Shown: piece by piece, positions 1 through 10,500 of the stretch
Position numbering within the stretch: the first letter of the stretch is position 1
Layout: every line of letters starts with the position of its first letter
Origin: Pocillopora verrucosa
Taxonomy: Eukaryota > Cnidaria > Anthozoa > Scleractinia > Pocilloporidae
Direction: 5' to 3'
NCBI RefSeq assembly: GCF_036669915.1
Contig: NC_089318.1
Span: 19,027,422 to 19,091,421, forward strand
DNA: 64,000 bases
Notes under the pieces: model-generated
Databases searched by the model: none
What the model saw: only the letters and a program-made list of their open reading frames with translations
What the model was told of the DNA's origin: nothing
Position numbers and translations under genes: made by a program

Positions 1-1140
1 GTGTAAAGGACTAGCATTGTTGAGATCAGTAGCTGAGAGGAAGCATTTATGTCTCTTCCTTTAACCCTTAAATACCCAAGATCTGATTGTCAATTCTCCC
101 TTCTAGTTGCTACACATTTACTTGTAAATAAGTTATGAGAATTTGATGCAAGATCAAGATAACCTTTGACTGATAAGTAAGTTTGGAGAAGTTACATGAA
201 TCAGTCACTTCTGTGAGTTTTTAAATTGTCTAATATTTTGGTCTGATTCTTTCAATGGTGTCTTGCCACCTAATAAATTACCATGAGTCATGAACTGAAA
301 TGGTTTTCAATGTATCACGAGCATAAGTTGTCCTGAGCCAGATGGGTAGGAAAATATTATGACATCTGTTAGTTACAGTTTTCCTCATGGGTTAATAGAA
401 GCAAGGGTTATAATCAAGTGGTTCTACAGGCTCTATTGTATACTTTCCCATAAGATAAAATGTACAAATGGCAAACTAAAAGACATCTTGGTGAACAAAA
501 TGGGAACAACTTTAACTGAAGAATATGGTACAACAACAAGTACCATATCAACAACAGCAGCAATTACAAATCTCCTCTACCTAGAAGGCTGCAGCCTTTG
601 CCTCGCTTTCTAAGCCATACTGAACAGCTTCTGTGGTACTTCCTGTAATGCGTTCCTCTCAACACGGGGTAATCGTAAAGCTGACTGAAATTCATCTCAG
701 GTAAATTACGGAGATTGCTCGCCCATCCAAGGGCTGAAATCCTTTCCATAGTTACTTCGTACCTGAAGTCGCTCTGGTTTTGGACATCTGTCCTGGACAT
801 CTGTAAGAAGTTCTAGGTTTTCTCCACTACTCGATGGAAGGACGTGTCACATCAGCAAAGCACTAAGTCGGCTCTAATTCAGCCCGTCGATTTTAAATTA
901 TACTTTAAAATCTCCCTGAGATCTTTTTCTTCGAGTTTCTGGATGTCATCTAATGACGAAATTTTCATATCGTTGTGTTAAAGAACTATTTTGAAGGGAG
1001 AAATCGCATTGAAAAGTGTATTAGATCGTGAAATGTCAACAGATCAGCTGTTTGAAAGAACCGCCGGGTCAACCCCAGCCTCGTTATCGTGTGTGCGCGG
1101 TTACTAATCCAATACGGCGCCGGGAACTGTAAAAAGGTCT
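1..1140. other. No supported gene; left flank of copy A
   Basis: I see no coding exon here. Short open frames on both strands have no recognisable domain, and none recurs upstream of the other copies. The first exon of the array gene, which should lie here for copy A, is absent. Homology with the other units begins at about 1145. Confidence 0.5.
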
Positions 1141-1144
1141 ATTA

Positions 1145-3989
1145 ATTCATAAAATAAATGTTGGCTGCCTTTTAGGTGTCTTCGATGGCATCACTGGAAG
1201 CGTATCCAACAGGGTCATCAAATGACATAATCTTTCTCGTTTACTTTGTTAAACATGAATCGACTTAAACTGATTTTAATTTTTCTTTTAAATGCAAATG
1301 TTAATTTTATGCAACAAGTCCACCATTATGGTTCCTCACGCAACAGGATATGGCTCAGCGATGCAAAACGCTTCGTAGTAAATAATAGTAAATAATACAC
1401 ACGATGAACGATTTTTTTAAAACCTTGTTTGTTTTCTGATTTTTTGTTTATCTGTTGTTGCAAATTTCCTTCTTTCTGAAGCCATTCTTCAAAATGTCCA
1501 GTTGACAGACAGCCTTTTTCACGTGACAAGGTAATTATAGCGCATAACTTCATACTTTTGGGTCACGCAAACTAGCGATTCCATGTTCTGCTCTCAGTGA
1601 ACAGATCGGTAGGCATTTTAACGCACAACTCGAAACGCAATTTCCTTCAAATGGGTGGCCCCTATTGCAAAATGAAGTCAAAACAAAACAGGCACAAGGG
1701 TAGAAAACATCGTTGCTCCTTCGTTTGTCACAAACACAGAAATTTGTTTTAATTTACATAGGATCCTCACCCTTCGACGTTCATTTTCATGTATATTTTT
1801 GTGTCTTTATAAAATAAGCGAGATTCTTCGAGGGCAAACCCACTGAAAATAAAAGTTTATTTTGAAGCAATATTTTGCATTTTCTATTGGTTTACCAGCT
1901 TAACAACTTACTCGGGATGTTGAAGGAACACCAGAAAAGTTTTTAAATCACGAGCTAGCGGAGACAAACGTTTCTCGGGTTCTTCCAACATCCTGGGGGG
2001 TTATTACGCCGGTAAGTCGATAGCAAGTGCGATCCATCGCTTAACTATCTTCTAGTCACCATTGTCTGTGATTGATCACGGTTCACTGAGAGAAATGCTG
2101 GAAAAGGAGAATTGTCTTTATTACAAGTAGAGTACAAAACTTATGCCATAGGTTTGAATAGCCATGGCTATTTGAACCTATGGCATATGGCATATAGTAT
2201 TTGTCCATGCCTGAGAATTTTGCGTAAAGGCTTGAGAATTCTGCGATCACGGATGACTCGTGAAACCTACCTTTTATTTTAATACAGTCAGCCATTTAAA
2301 TACTGCGCGTCCTTTTTGTGCTACAAGCAAAAACCGACGGCATTTCTTTTTTCTCGCTCAAGATCTCATTCTCTTTCTGTCTTATTCGATAGAAAATTAT
2401 TACACAGAAACATCTTATACAGTTGGGCTTAAATATTAGGTTCGAAAACTTTGATCCCTTACTGATAAAAATGTGAGTATTTTACTTCATAAACTTTGTT
2501 AGTACAACAGCATGTCTTTATTGGTCAATTTCAATAAGACGGAACAAATTTTGAAAGCATTTTAGTGATAAAAACTTCTTTTCGATTTTCTTCAGCGACA
2601 TCACAACGTCTGTCAAAAGTCTCCGGTTCAATGTACCAACAATTGTGGTCTGAGAAATATTCCACGAGAAAAGGTAACATTTAATATTCTCGGTGATTCT
2701 CAGTTATTCTAACGAGAGTTTAATTGAAAGTTCATGCACACAGCCCGCATGGGACATAGTGCTGCTTTATATGAAAGAACACAGGCTTAGAAAAACCCTA
2801 TGGAACTTCCTTAATAGAATTACGTTTTCTTTTGAGGAGGTGGGAGTGGGGGAAGGGGGTACGGTGTATAGATTCCCTATAAACTAATGTAACATAGAGC
2901 TAAGTCATTTGAACTCCGAGTAAGACTACTGGTTTATATTGGCCTTTGATGACCTCAAACATCAATGATGATCGTGGTGTGTTTAGTAGGATGGTTGTTT
3001 CAGTTATCTATTGTTTTTGTCATATATTACAGGTGATACTATGAAACAGGGCTTCAAGCCTAAATAAATCAATGATATTGATGTAGGTATGAAGGTATTT
3101 CTTAGATTGGGTGGGAAACGTCGAGGAACAGTCAAGTACGTCGGACCTTTATCAGGAAGTTCAGGTTGGCTCGGCGTAGAGTTAGATCCGAGTGAAGGTG
3201 AGTATTAATATATGAATATTGACATGTTCTTCTAAATTACGTGAGAGTTATTGCTCATGGTAAAAGTGAATAAGTTCGTGAACTTGAAACTTTTAAAAAG
3301 ACTGTACATCGACTGCTGTAAGTATCAAGTATCTTTCGTTCAGAAGAGCTATTTTATACGAACTGTCTAGGGAGCTGTCTTAAAGTATTAACATTGATAG
3401 ACATCGTGTAAATGTATTCTGAAGGTAGTAAAACGAGGGTACTCATTGAAGTTTAGCACCGAGATAATCCACCCCAAGATCGAAACGTTGTCCTTTCATG
3501 ATGAAGGTTTGTGGGAAAAGGTTCTCCCCTCATTCATAGTAAAACTAAACCTCATTCAGAGTAAAACAACTTGTTGGCGTGTTTTTCCGTAGTAGATGAG
3601 GCTCACTTTTTATATTGATTTTCTCTTACTTTGGATTACTGAAATTTGAAATTTTTTTCAGAGCGAGATTTACTGTGGTCTTTCGCTAGCCGTGACGGAG
3701 TACATATGGGAAAAAGATACTTTAGCTGGTGGGTAATGTTATGTCTCTCTCTTAAGATAATTTTTGTAACCCAGAAATTCTTGTTCGATGTGTACGCCGT
3801 TTGATATCGATGGCGTCAAATAAAGAGGGAATTAATTCTGTTACGTCTCCATCTACTCATGCACATCTGTTTTCGGTTGGTTTCATTAAAAATGACATAG
3901 GATCTTTTTTGTTTGTTTTATTAACCCTCAGTGCTCATGGTAGAGGCACCTTCGCCGCGTTTGTTAACGTTCTTGAGTGTTACAGATGA
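1145..3989 (+). pseudogene. TRAF/CAP-Gly gene copy A, decayed
   Basis: This is the most damaged 5' copy of the array gene. Visible relics are: exon 2 (RING second half, KCPVD-type) at about 1480-1530, with its acceptor changed from CAG to GAAG; exon 5 (zinc-finger segment) at 2596-2673; and the CAP-Gly exons 8 (3033-3197), 9 (3662-3728) and 10 (3932-3989). Exons 1, 3, 4, 6 and 7 are missing: sequence near 2140 jumps from intron 2 material to intron 4 material, and exon 5 is followed at once by intron 7 material. Exon 8 has a TAA at 3065-3067 where the other copies have TCA. The end of the CAP-Gly domain (GKRYFSC, then VLECYR and stop) is still readable, so the loss is fairly recent. It is non-functional as a full-length protein; use of the CAP-Gly exons alone cannot be excluded. 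Confidence 0.85.
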
Positions 3990-4077
3990 CGATAACAGTA
4001 ATGTGGCTCCTGTTTCTGGGCCCCCGGTGTGAAAGAACAGGAAAAATTAGAACAGTCTCTGTCTGCCATCTTGAGAT

Positions 4078-4868
4078 TTTGGCCAGAAGTTCATTTCAAA
4101 CCAATGACCAATCTGGAACTTTCAAATGCGCTCGCTCGTGGTGCAAAACTTGTCCTTTCATTCATAAGGTAGAGGAAATATCGGAACCCCAAGATATCCA
4201 ATAAAATTAATGATCACTTTACGTGTACCTCTGCTAATGTCATTTATTGCATAACTTGTACTTATTGGAATAAGTTATACGTTGGTGAAACAGGGAGACG
4301 ACTAAGTGACCGATTCCGGGAACACCTTCGCGACAAAGAAAGAAATGGCAAGGACGCATCCAAGCCAGTCGCTAGACACTTTAATCTCCCTATCATTCTA
4401 AACAACATATGGCAGTTAGCAGCCGTTCTTTACATCTAGGCAGTTCGCAAAGCCGCAAAACACTAGAACAAAAGTTTATCTTCCAAATCGGCACTCTTAA
4501 TCCCACGGAACTAACGAGCGCTTTTCATTCAAATAATTTATTCTTGATAATATAAATTTCTCACGACAAAATCACATCCAGTGACTTTTTCGTGAGATAG
4601 CAGAGCAAATTTATATTATCATCCAGCTCCACGATGAACAATACCCTATTTCCTAACATTTACTTATTCTTTTTTTCTCGTCAAAATATGCATATTCCCA
4701 CCAATAGCGTAGCTCCATTTTCTGCATATAAACCCACAAACCACCCACAGTTCCTGCAGTCGCTCTGACGAAGGGCTATCGCTCGAAAAGTCAGCTTTTT
4801 AACTCTTTAACTCTTCACGGTGGCCAATTTACGTTTTCAACTGAGTTGTTTACTATAAATTACCTACT
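4078..4868 (+). mobile_element. Penelope-like retroelement 3' part with GIY-YIG domain
   Basis: Inserted in the 3' flank of copy A and bounded by a 10-bp direct repeat ATCTTGAGAT (4068-4077 and 4869-4878), which fits a target-site duplication. The + strand reads a Cys-rich linker (KCARSWCKTCPFIH, near 4115-4160), broken by a stop, then a GIY-YIG nuclease core from 4236 (NVIYCITC, then KLYVGETGRRLSDRFREHL). Near 4395 a frameshift leads into HLGSSQSRKTLEQKFIFQIG. The last 120 bp carry the tail GACGAAGGGCTA...GGTGGCCAATTTACG, which recurs at 13.2, 28.6 and 39.3 kb and in antisense at the start of intron 7 in copies B-F. No reverse transcriptase is present, so it is a 5'-truncated, frameshifted, dead copy. 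Confidence 0.85.
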
Positions 4869-5214
4869 ATCTTGAGATGTTCGTTCATTGCTCAAAGAAG
4901 ATTTTGTCGACCAATTACAATAACTACTCCTTAGTCTACCGTCTGTTTGTAAATTCAATAGAAGTTAACAGGTTTGTTTTAAGGCTTGTAGAATTTCAAA
5001 GATTTTACAAACGTATGGTATTAAAGTAGATACCATAGATTCTTGATTTCCAGATGTCTCTTCATGAAAGCATTGAATAAACTTTTTGACTCTCGATAAT
5101 CTTTTAACCTTTTTCCTCCTTTCCGGTTTTTTTGTCTTTCAATTGTCATGCACGGAGAATTTTCTGAGGTTTTGAAATTTCAAAATTAAGGTCGATACTT
5201 TGTAAACGTGCAAT

Positions 5215-5650
5215 TTTGAAAAGCCAAGACCGCCACAAACTGGGCAAATTGGGAGAACTTTTACGAAGAATGGCGGTTAATCTTGGGGGTGCTTATTAAG
5301 TTTTTTTTCAACGAGCTGTAACTTTATTTTGGCTAAATCTTAAATAGAAAAAAAAAACAGAAGCTGCAAAATCCACGTAGACGTCAAGTCAGTATGGAGA
5401 TAGCAATAACCGGAAGCGGAAACTGTTCTCCTGTATTGATTCGGTTGTAATTGCTGCTTTAAATGTCATAAATAAAACTGGAATTAACAGGTTTTCCTTT
5501 TTTCCCTACTCATTAAGAAAGCGAGGGAAGACGCTGTTCTTTTTCGAGAGAGGCGCTTGTTTGATATTATGGCATCGGAGGCTCGGCTCGTACTTGGGGG
5601 AGGGCCCTTATTTGAGCACGGGAGCTCATCGGTAACTCCCCAGACTCCCC
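5215..5650. repeat. Dispersed repeat, copy 1 (GGCGCTTGTTTGATAT family)
   Basis: The same block occurs downstream of copies D (43490-43935) and E (50855-51240). The shared landmarks are GCTTATTAAGTTTT near the start, then AAGAAAGCGAGGGAAGA and GGCGCTTGTTTGATATTATGGCATCGG near the end. The start carries the complementary motif CTCGAATAGGCG in the other two copies, so the ends are partly inverted. No coding capacity is visible. It is probably a non-autonomous element already present in the ancestral unit, since the same flank (ACTGGCACAGACAAC and beyond) follows it in D. Confidence 0.6.
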
Positions 5651-6939
5651 TTTGAAAGAGATGTTAGCAGCTACTGGCACAGACAACCACGGAATTAAAA
5701 ACAGCGAAGAACGCAAACACTTAAGATTGACTAACAGCAACTGGCAAACAACAAATAACACAACGGCGGCTCACCAATCAGTTTCTACAAGCCAGAAATA
5801 TATATTTCAGGCAAACAACTCTTCCCTAAACTCTAATGGTGACTTTTGCTAGAAGTGGAGCGGTCAGTCTCTTTCAAAGAAAGCATCCTTCAAGATCTAA
5901 TCTCATTCAGACGACAGGATTTATTTTTCACTGCATGCTAGAAAATCAGTAACAGCGTAGTTTTGTGAAAAAAAAATTACAACAACAACAACAAAATCGA
6001 ATAGAAATGTAGACTTGAAACTAGAAGAACCGGTTCAAAAAAGAAAAAAAGAAGAAAACGTTTAGGCTTTATCATAAGACAAGCTCTAATACCTGGTAAT
6101 AAATAAGCGAGTAAATTATCACAAATCGTGAACGGTAATTGTAAGCGTATATGTCTGAAATCATGAGAAACCAGAACATTCTAGTCATTTGTAGCCAGCT
6201 AAGCAAAGTTTACCTGTCATCAGACAGCTGGAGATAAAGACTTCCATCGTTGAGAGTATTCTCGATCAAAATCAACATGGGATCACATGCAATTTGGCAG
6301 AAATAAAAGTCATTGTCGTCCTTGATATATTCCACTAACCGGTTAAAGCAAAACAGCTGGATTTCCTTTCATCTGTATTTTCTTAGAGAAATAAAAAACG
6401 CGCCGAGTGCATTTTTGAGTTATATAAGCAGGCGGGAATTTTTAAGAACACGAATATTTGTTTGACTTTCCATATGCAGGAATAACGACGAAATCAAACG
6501 AAAGCAACCGTGCTAGCTTTAATGACTTGCTTGTTGCCGTAGTACAGTGTACTGATGTTACTGAAGCCTTATTGTTTCGGATGTTAATTCCATACGCGGA
6601 TGAATCTGACTGTTTCTTGATAAAAGAGACAGAGACTTAAATAAGTTGTTTACTAATGCTTTCTCTCTACAGGTTTTACCACGCACGCATTTCAATACCG
6701 TTTACGGGCAAAGTGTTTCGCGTATTTCTTCCCTTCTTTAGTAAAATGTTCGTGGAAGACTCTTCTCAACAAAATGCTGATAGACAACGGCGAAATTGCA
6801 ATTTATCAATATTCGACCCAGGAAGAGAAAAAAAAATTAAATTAGACAATTGGAGTGAAACTGTGTTACTTACGTTTTTTTTCCCCTCAGCGGAAGGTAA
6901 TACAATACAAGACAAATTTCATTCACACAGTCGCGATAC
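5651..6939. other. Intergenic, no supported gene
   Basis: Open frames of 60-108 codons here show no domain I recognise. Part of the stretch (about 5985-6120) matches the sequence downstream of copy F (about 63300-63450), so it belongs to the ancestral spacer. The frame at 6656-6982 runs out of frame into the GPCR relic that follows. Confidence 0.5.
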
Positions 6940-7026
6940 AGGAAAGCAGTGGCAAGTGCACTGTGGCTGCAGTTGGCTTTAGTCGCTTGCCATATGCCTC
7001 ACGGCTTAGTGGAAGCTTTGTTTCTC
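6940..7026 (+). pseudogene. Class A GPCR relic, TM6 fragment
   Basis: A short frame reads RKAVASALWLQLALVACHMP followed by HGLVEALFL, the TM6 and extracellular-loop-3 segment of the GPCR seen more fully at 19180-19436 and 33147-33410. Immediately after it the sequence joins the pre-promoter region of copy B, as it does in the units upstream of C and D, so this is what remains of the GPCR of unit A. TM1-TM5 and TM7 are not found nearby. Confidence 0.65.
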
Positions 7027-7229
7027 AACCTCCCCAAATACTCTTAAGAATCATTTATGACGTACCCTGTTGGAGGGCGTGGGGGTCAGTTTCTCGCTCA
7101 GAGTTATACACACACAAGATAGAGTACTCCAGTGGATATTGCACACTTTGCTCCGGGGTTTTATTCTACCCCTGGCTTAGTAATCGATGTATTTCTTGAA
7201 ATCATTTTTTTAGAAAATTCTCCTTTTCT

Positions 7230-7502
7230 TGTTTCCCCCTCGACTCAGCACGCTGTGCAAGTTGGTACTCAGTACAAATTAGTTTTGTGCGGTGCTCCTC
7301 CATCCCCCGCTTCTGTTGTTGTTCTTTGATCTGTTAATGCGTGTTTTTTCCCACAACTATTGAATATGTGTGGGGATTTTTCTAGAGTCAGAGGGCCTAA
7401 TTTGAGTCTCAAAGAGTCTGGGAACTAGTTTTGTTTCCATGGAAGTCACACATGCGCACACCTAATTCTCTCTTCCGGCTTCGTTCTGAAACCCAAATCA
7501 CA
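7230..7502 (+). promoter_or_regulatory. Conserved upstream region of copy B
   Basis: About 270 bp before the start codon is shared in order with copies D (34160-34432), E (48130-48339) and F (55290-55493), and in its last part with C. It holds a CTCTTCCGGC motif 36 bp before the ATG, which resembles an ETS-type site near the start of TATA-less genes, and the start codon sits in ACAATGGCGGC, a YY1-like core. I see no TATA box. Promoter function is inferred from conservation and position. Confidence 0.4.
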
Positions 7503-10500
7503 ATGGCGGCTGGTCATAATATTCCAGAGCTTGGAGGCTATGATTTTGAGTTTACGAGAGTAGTTCCGGATGATTTTGAATGCCCTGTGTGTCAGTTAAC
7601 AATGAAAGATCCCATACAGATTGGAGGATGTGGCCATAGACTTTGTAACATATGCTTAGAGAGCTTGTTGAGGTAATGCTGAATCACTGCATGTCGAAAG
7701 AAGTGGCAACCGAAAACAATCAAGCTTACTTGGAAGTTGAATGACGATATTGACCAGTTGAATGACTTCCCAAGGGAATCATAGTGTGTCTCAGTTATAT
7801 ATAAGTAATTACTAGATAGCTTTATCCGGCACAAAACAATTCAAACAGGTTAGAGTTTGGTGTGAGTACTTAATGCGACGGAAAGCTATCAAATATTACA
7901 TGAAATAGTTGTTGGCTACCTTTTAGGTGTCTTCGACTGCTTCAGCACAAGTGCATCTAACAGAGTCATCGAATGATATGATCTTTCTCGTTTACTTTGT
8001 GAAATCAGTGTTCTCCTTTTCCGGCAGTAACCGGTAACATTCACCGCCTGTAGTAACTCTTATAACCGTCTAAAATTGCTTCAAATTCTTGAAAATTCAA
8101 CTTGTAAAAGGATTACTTTACCGGTTTGAAAATTAAATTTACCTGTCATGCTTAAAATAACGGAAAACACTGTAAATATGAATCGACTTAAACTAATTAT
8201 AATTTGTCTTGTAAATGCAAATGTTAATGACATGCAACAATTCCATCATGGTGGGTTCCTCACGCAACAGAATATGGCTCAGCGATGAAAAACGCTAAGA
8301 CTTTAAAGTAAATAATTACAGTACACATGATGAAAGATTGTTAATATTTTGTTTGTTTTATGATTTTTTTGTTTGTCTGCTGTTGCAAATTTCCTTCTTT
8401 CAGGAGGCATTCTCCAAAATGTCCAGTTGACAGACAGCCTCTTTCACGTGACAAGGTAATGATAACGCACAACTTCATACTTTTGGGTCACGCAAACTAG
8501 CGATTCCACGTTCTGCTCTCGGTGAACAGATCCTTAGGCATTTTAACGCACGACTCGAAACGCAGTTTCCTTCAAATGGGTGGCCCCTATTGCAAAATGA
8601 AGTCAAAACAAAACATGTCAGGCACAAGGGTAGAAAACATCGTTGCTCTTTCGTTTGTCACAAACGCAGAAATTTGTTTTAATTGATATAGGATCCTAAC
8701 TCTTCGACGTTCATGTTCATGTAAATGTTTGTGTCCTTATGAAATAAGCCAGATTCTTCCAGGGCAAACCCACTGAAAATTAAAGTTTATTTTGAAGCAA
8801 TAGTCTGCGTTTTCAATCGGTTTACCAGCTTAACAACCTGCTTGGAATGTCAAAACACGAGGAAAGTTTGTAAATCGTGAGCTGGCGGAGGCAAGTGATT
8901 GACAAACGTTTCTCGGGTTCTCCCAACATCTTGGGTGGGTTATTAAGCCGGTAAGTCGATACAAAGTGCGTTCCATTGCTTAATTATCTTTTTAAAATAA
9001 TTCAAATAGTACGCGTGCTCTGATTGGCCATAAAACCATTTTACATGAGCGTATGTGAACACGGTTTTCGTTCCTCTTTCATTAGCTATAAAAGAAATGT
9101 AAAATGGTTTCCATGTTTACATAGCCTGATGTAAACACGGAAACCAATTTACATTTCTTCATCTACTCACCAATGTCTGTGAATCATCATGGTTCACTGG
9201 GAGAAATGCTGGAAAAGGAGAATTGTCTTTATTACAAGTAGAGTACAAAACATATCCTTGTGTCTGGGTTATCAGATATTTCCAGATGTCGCTTGTCATC
9301 GCAGAATTCTGGATCTCGAAGTGAAATGTTCTTATGTTGGGTGTCCTTGGACTGGAGAACTCCGAGCTGTGCAGGTAATGTATCTACGTCATATTCACCG
9401 TAAAGGCGTTCTCTATCACTTCATTCGCCGTTGATCCCAAAAATTAAAAATCTCAAACATTTTAATTTGTCTCCTTCATAATAAGCAAGCATTGCACTTA
9501 TTCCTGCTACTCTTAACCATCGAGGCAGCAAGACATGATGTTATACGAAGCATATCAGGGTAACTTGTGGAGCTCAACTCAACAGTTTCTTGCACAATAG
9601 TAACTATATGGACTGAACAGCGGTGTTGTTCTGGTATTTGCAATCTGAGGTGTCATGGTCAGCAGTTTGCGCGCAACATGACAGATTTTCTTCCTGTCTG
9701 ATAATCTTTGATAGGTGCCTATTATACTAAACGTTTATTAAATATTTATCTCTAGTCTTAGGGATATCATTATTATCAACAAGTCACACGTAAATTTCAC
9801 ATTTCTTTTCGTAGATCCTAAACCATCAGTTAACCGATTGTTTCGCTGTCAATCAAGTCTCTCTTTTCTTTAGCCTGTTGTATGTCTTAGCAGATTGGAT
9901 CATGATTACATTACAGTTTATTATCGATAAATAATGATTTCAGAAACATCAGTCAGAATGCCTGTTCAATGCGGTGGAGTGTCCAAATGAAGGATGTAAA
10001 GAGAAGCTCACCATGCGAGATATGAACAATCACATGACAACGGAATGTGTCTGGAGGGAAGTTAGTTGTGAATATTGTCGAGGATCATTTATCGTGAAAA
10101 ACAAGCAGGTTTGTTAACAAAAATGTGTTTCTTATATAGCTTCTACAAGGGTAGCATCTTAAAGTGGTGACGAATTTCAATCTTTATTGAGTCAAGATTT
10201 TGTTAAGCTCTAGGTATCTTCTCTTATTTGATATAAAATTGTTACACGGAAACATCTTACTTAAATTGGGCTTAAATGTTGCGTTCGAAAACTTTGATCC
10301 CTTACTGATAAAAAAGTGGGTATTTTACTTCATAAATTTCGTTAGTACAACAACCTGTCTTTATTGGTCATAATTTTAATAAGACGGAGAGAATTTTGAA
10401 AGTACATTAGCTATAAAAACTTCTTTTCGATTTCTTCAGCAACATCACAACGTCTGTCAAATGTTTCCGGTTCAATGTGCCAACAATTGTGGTCTGAGTA

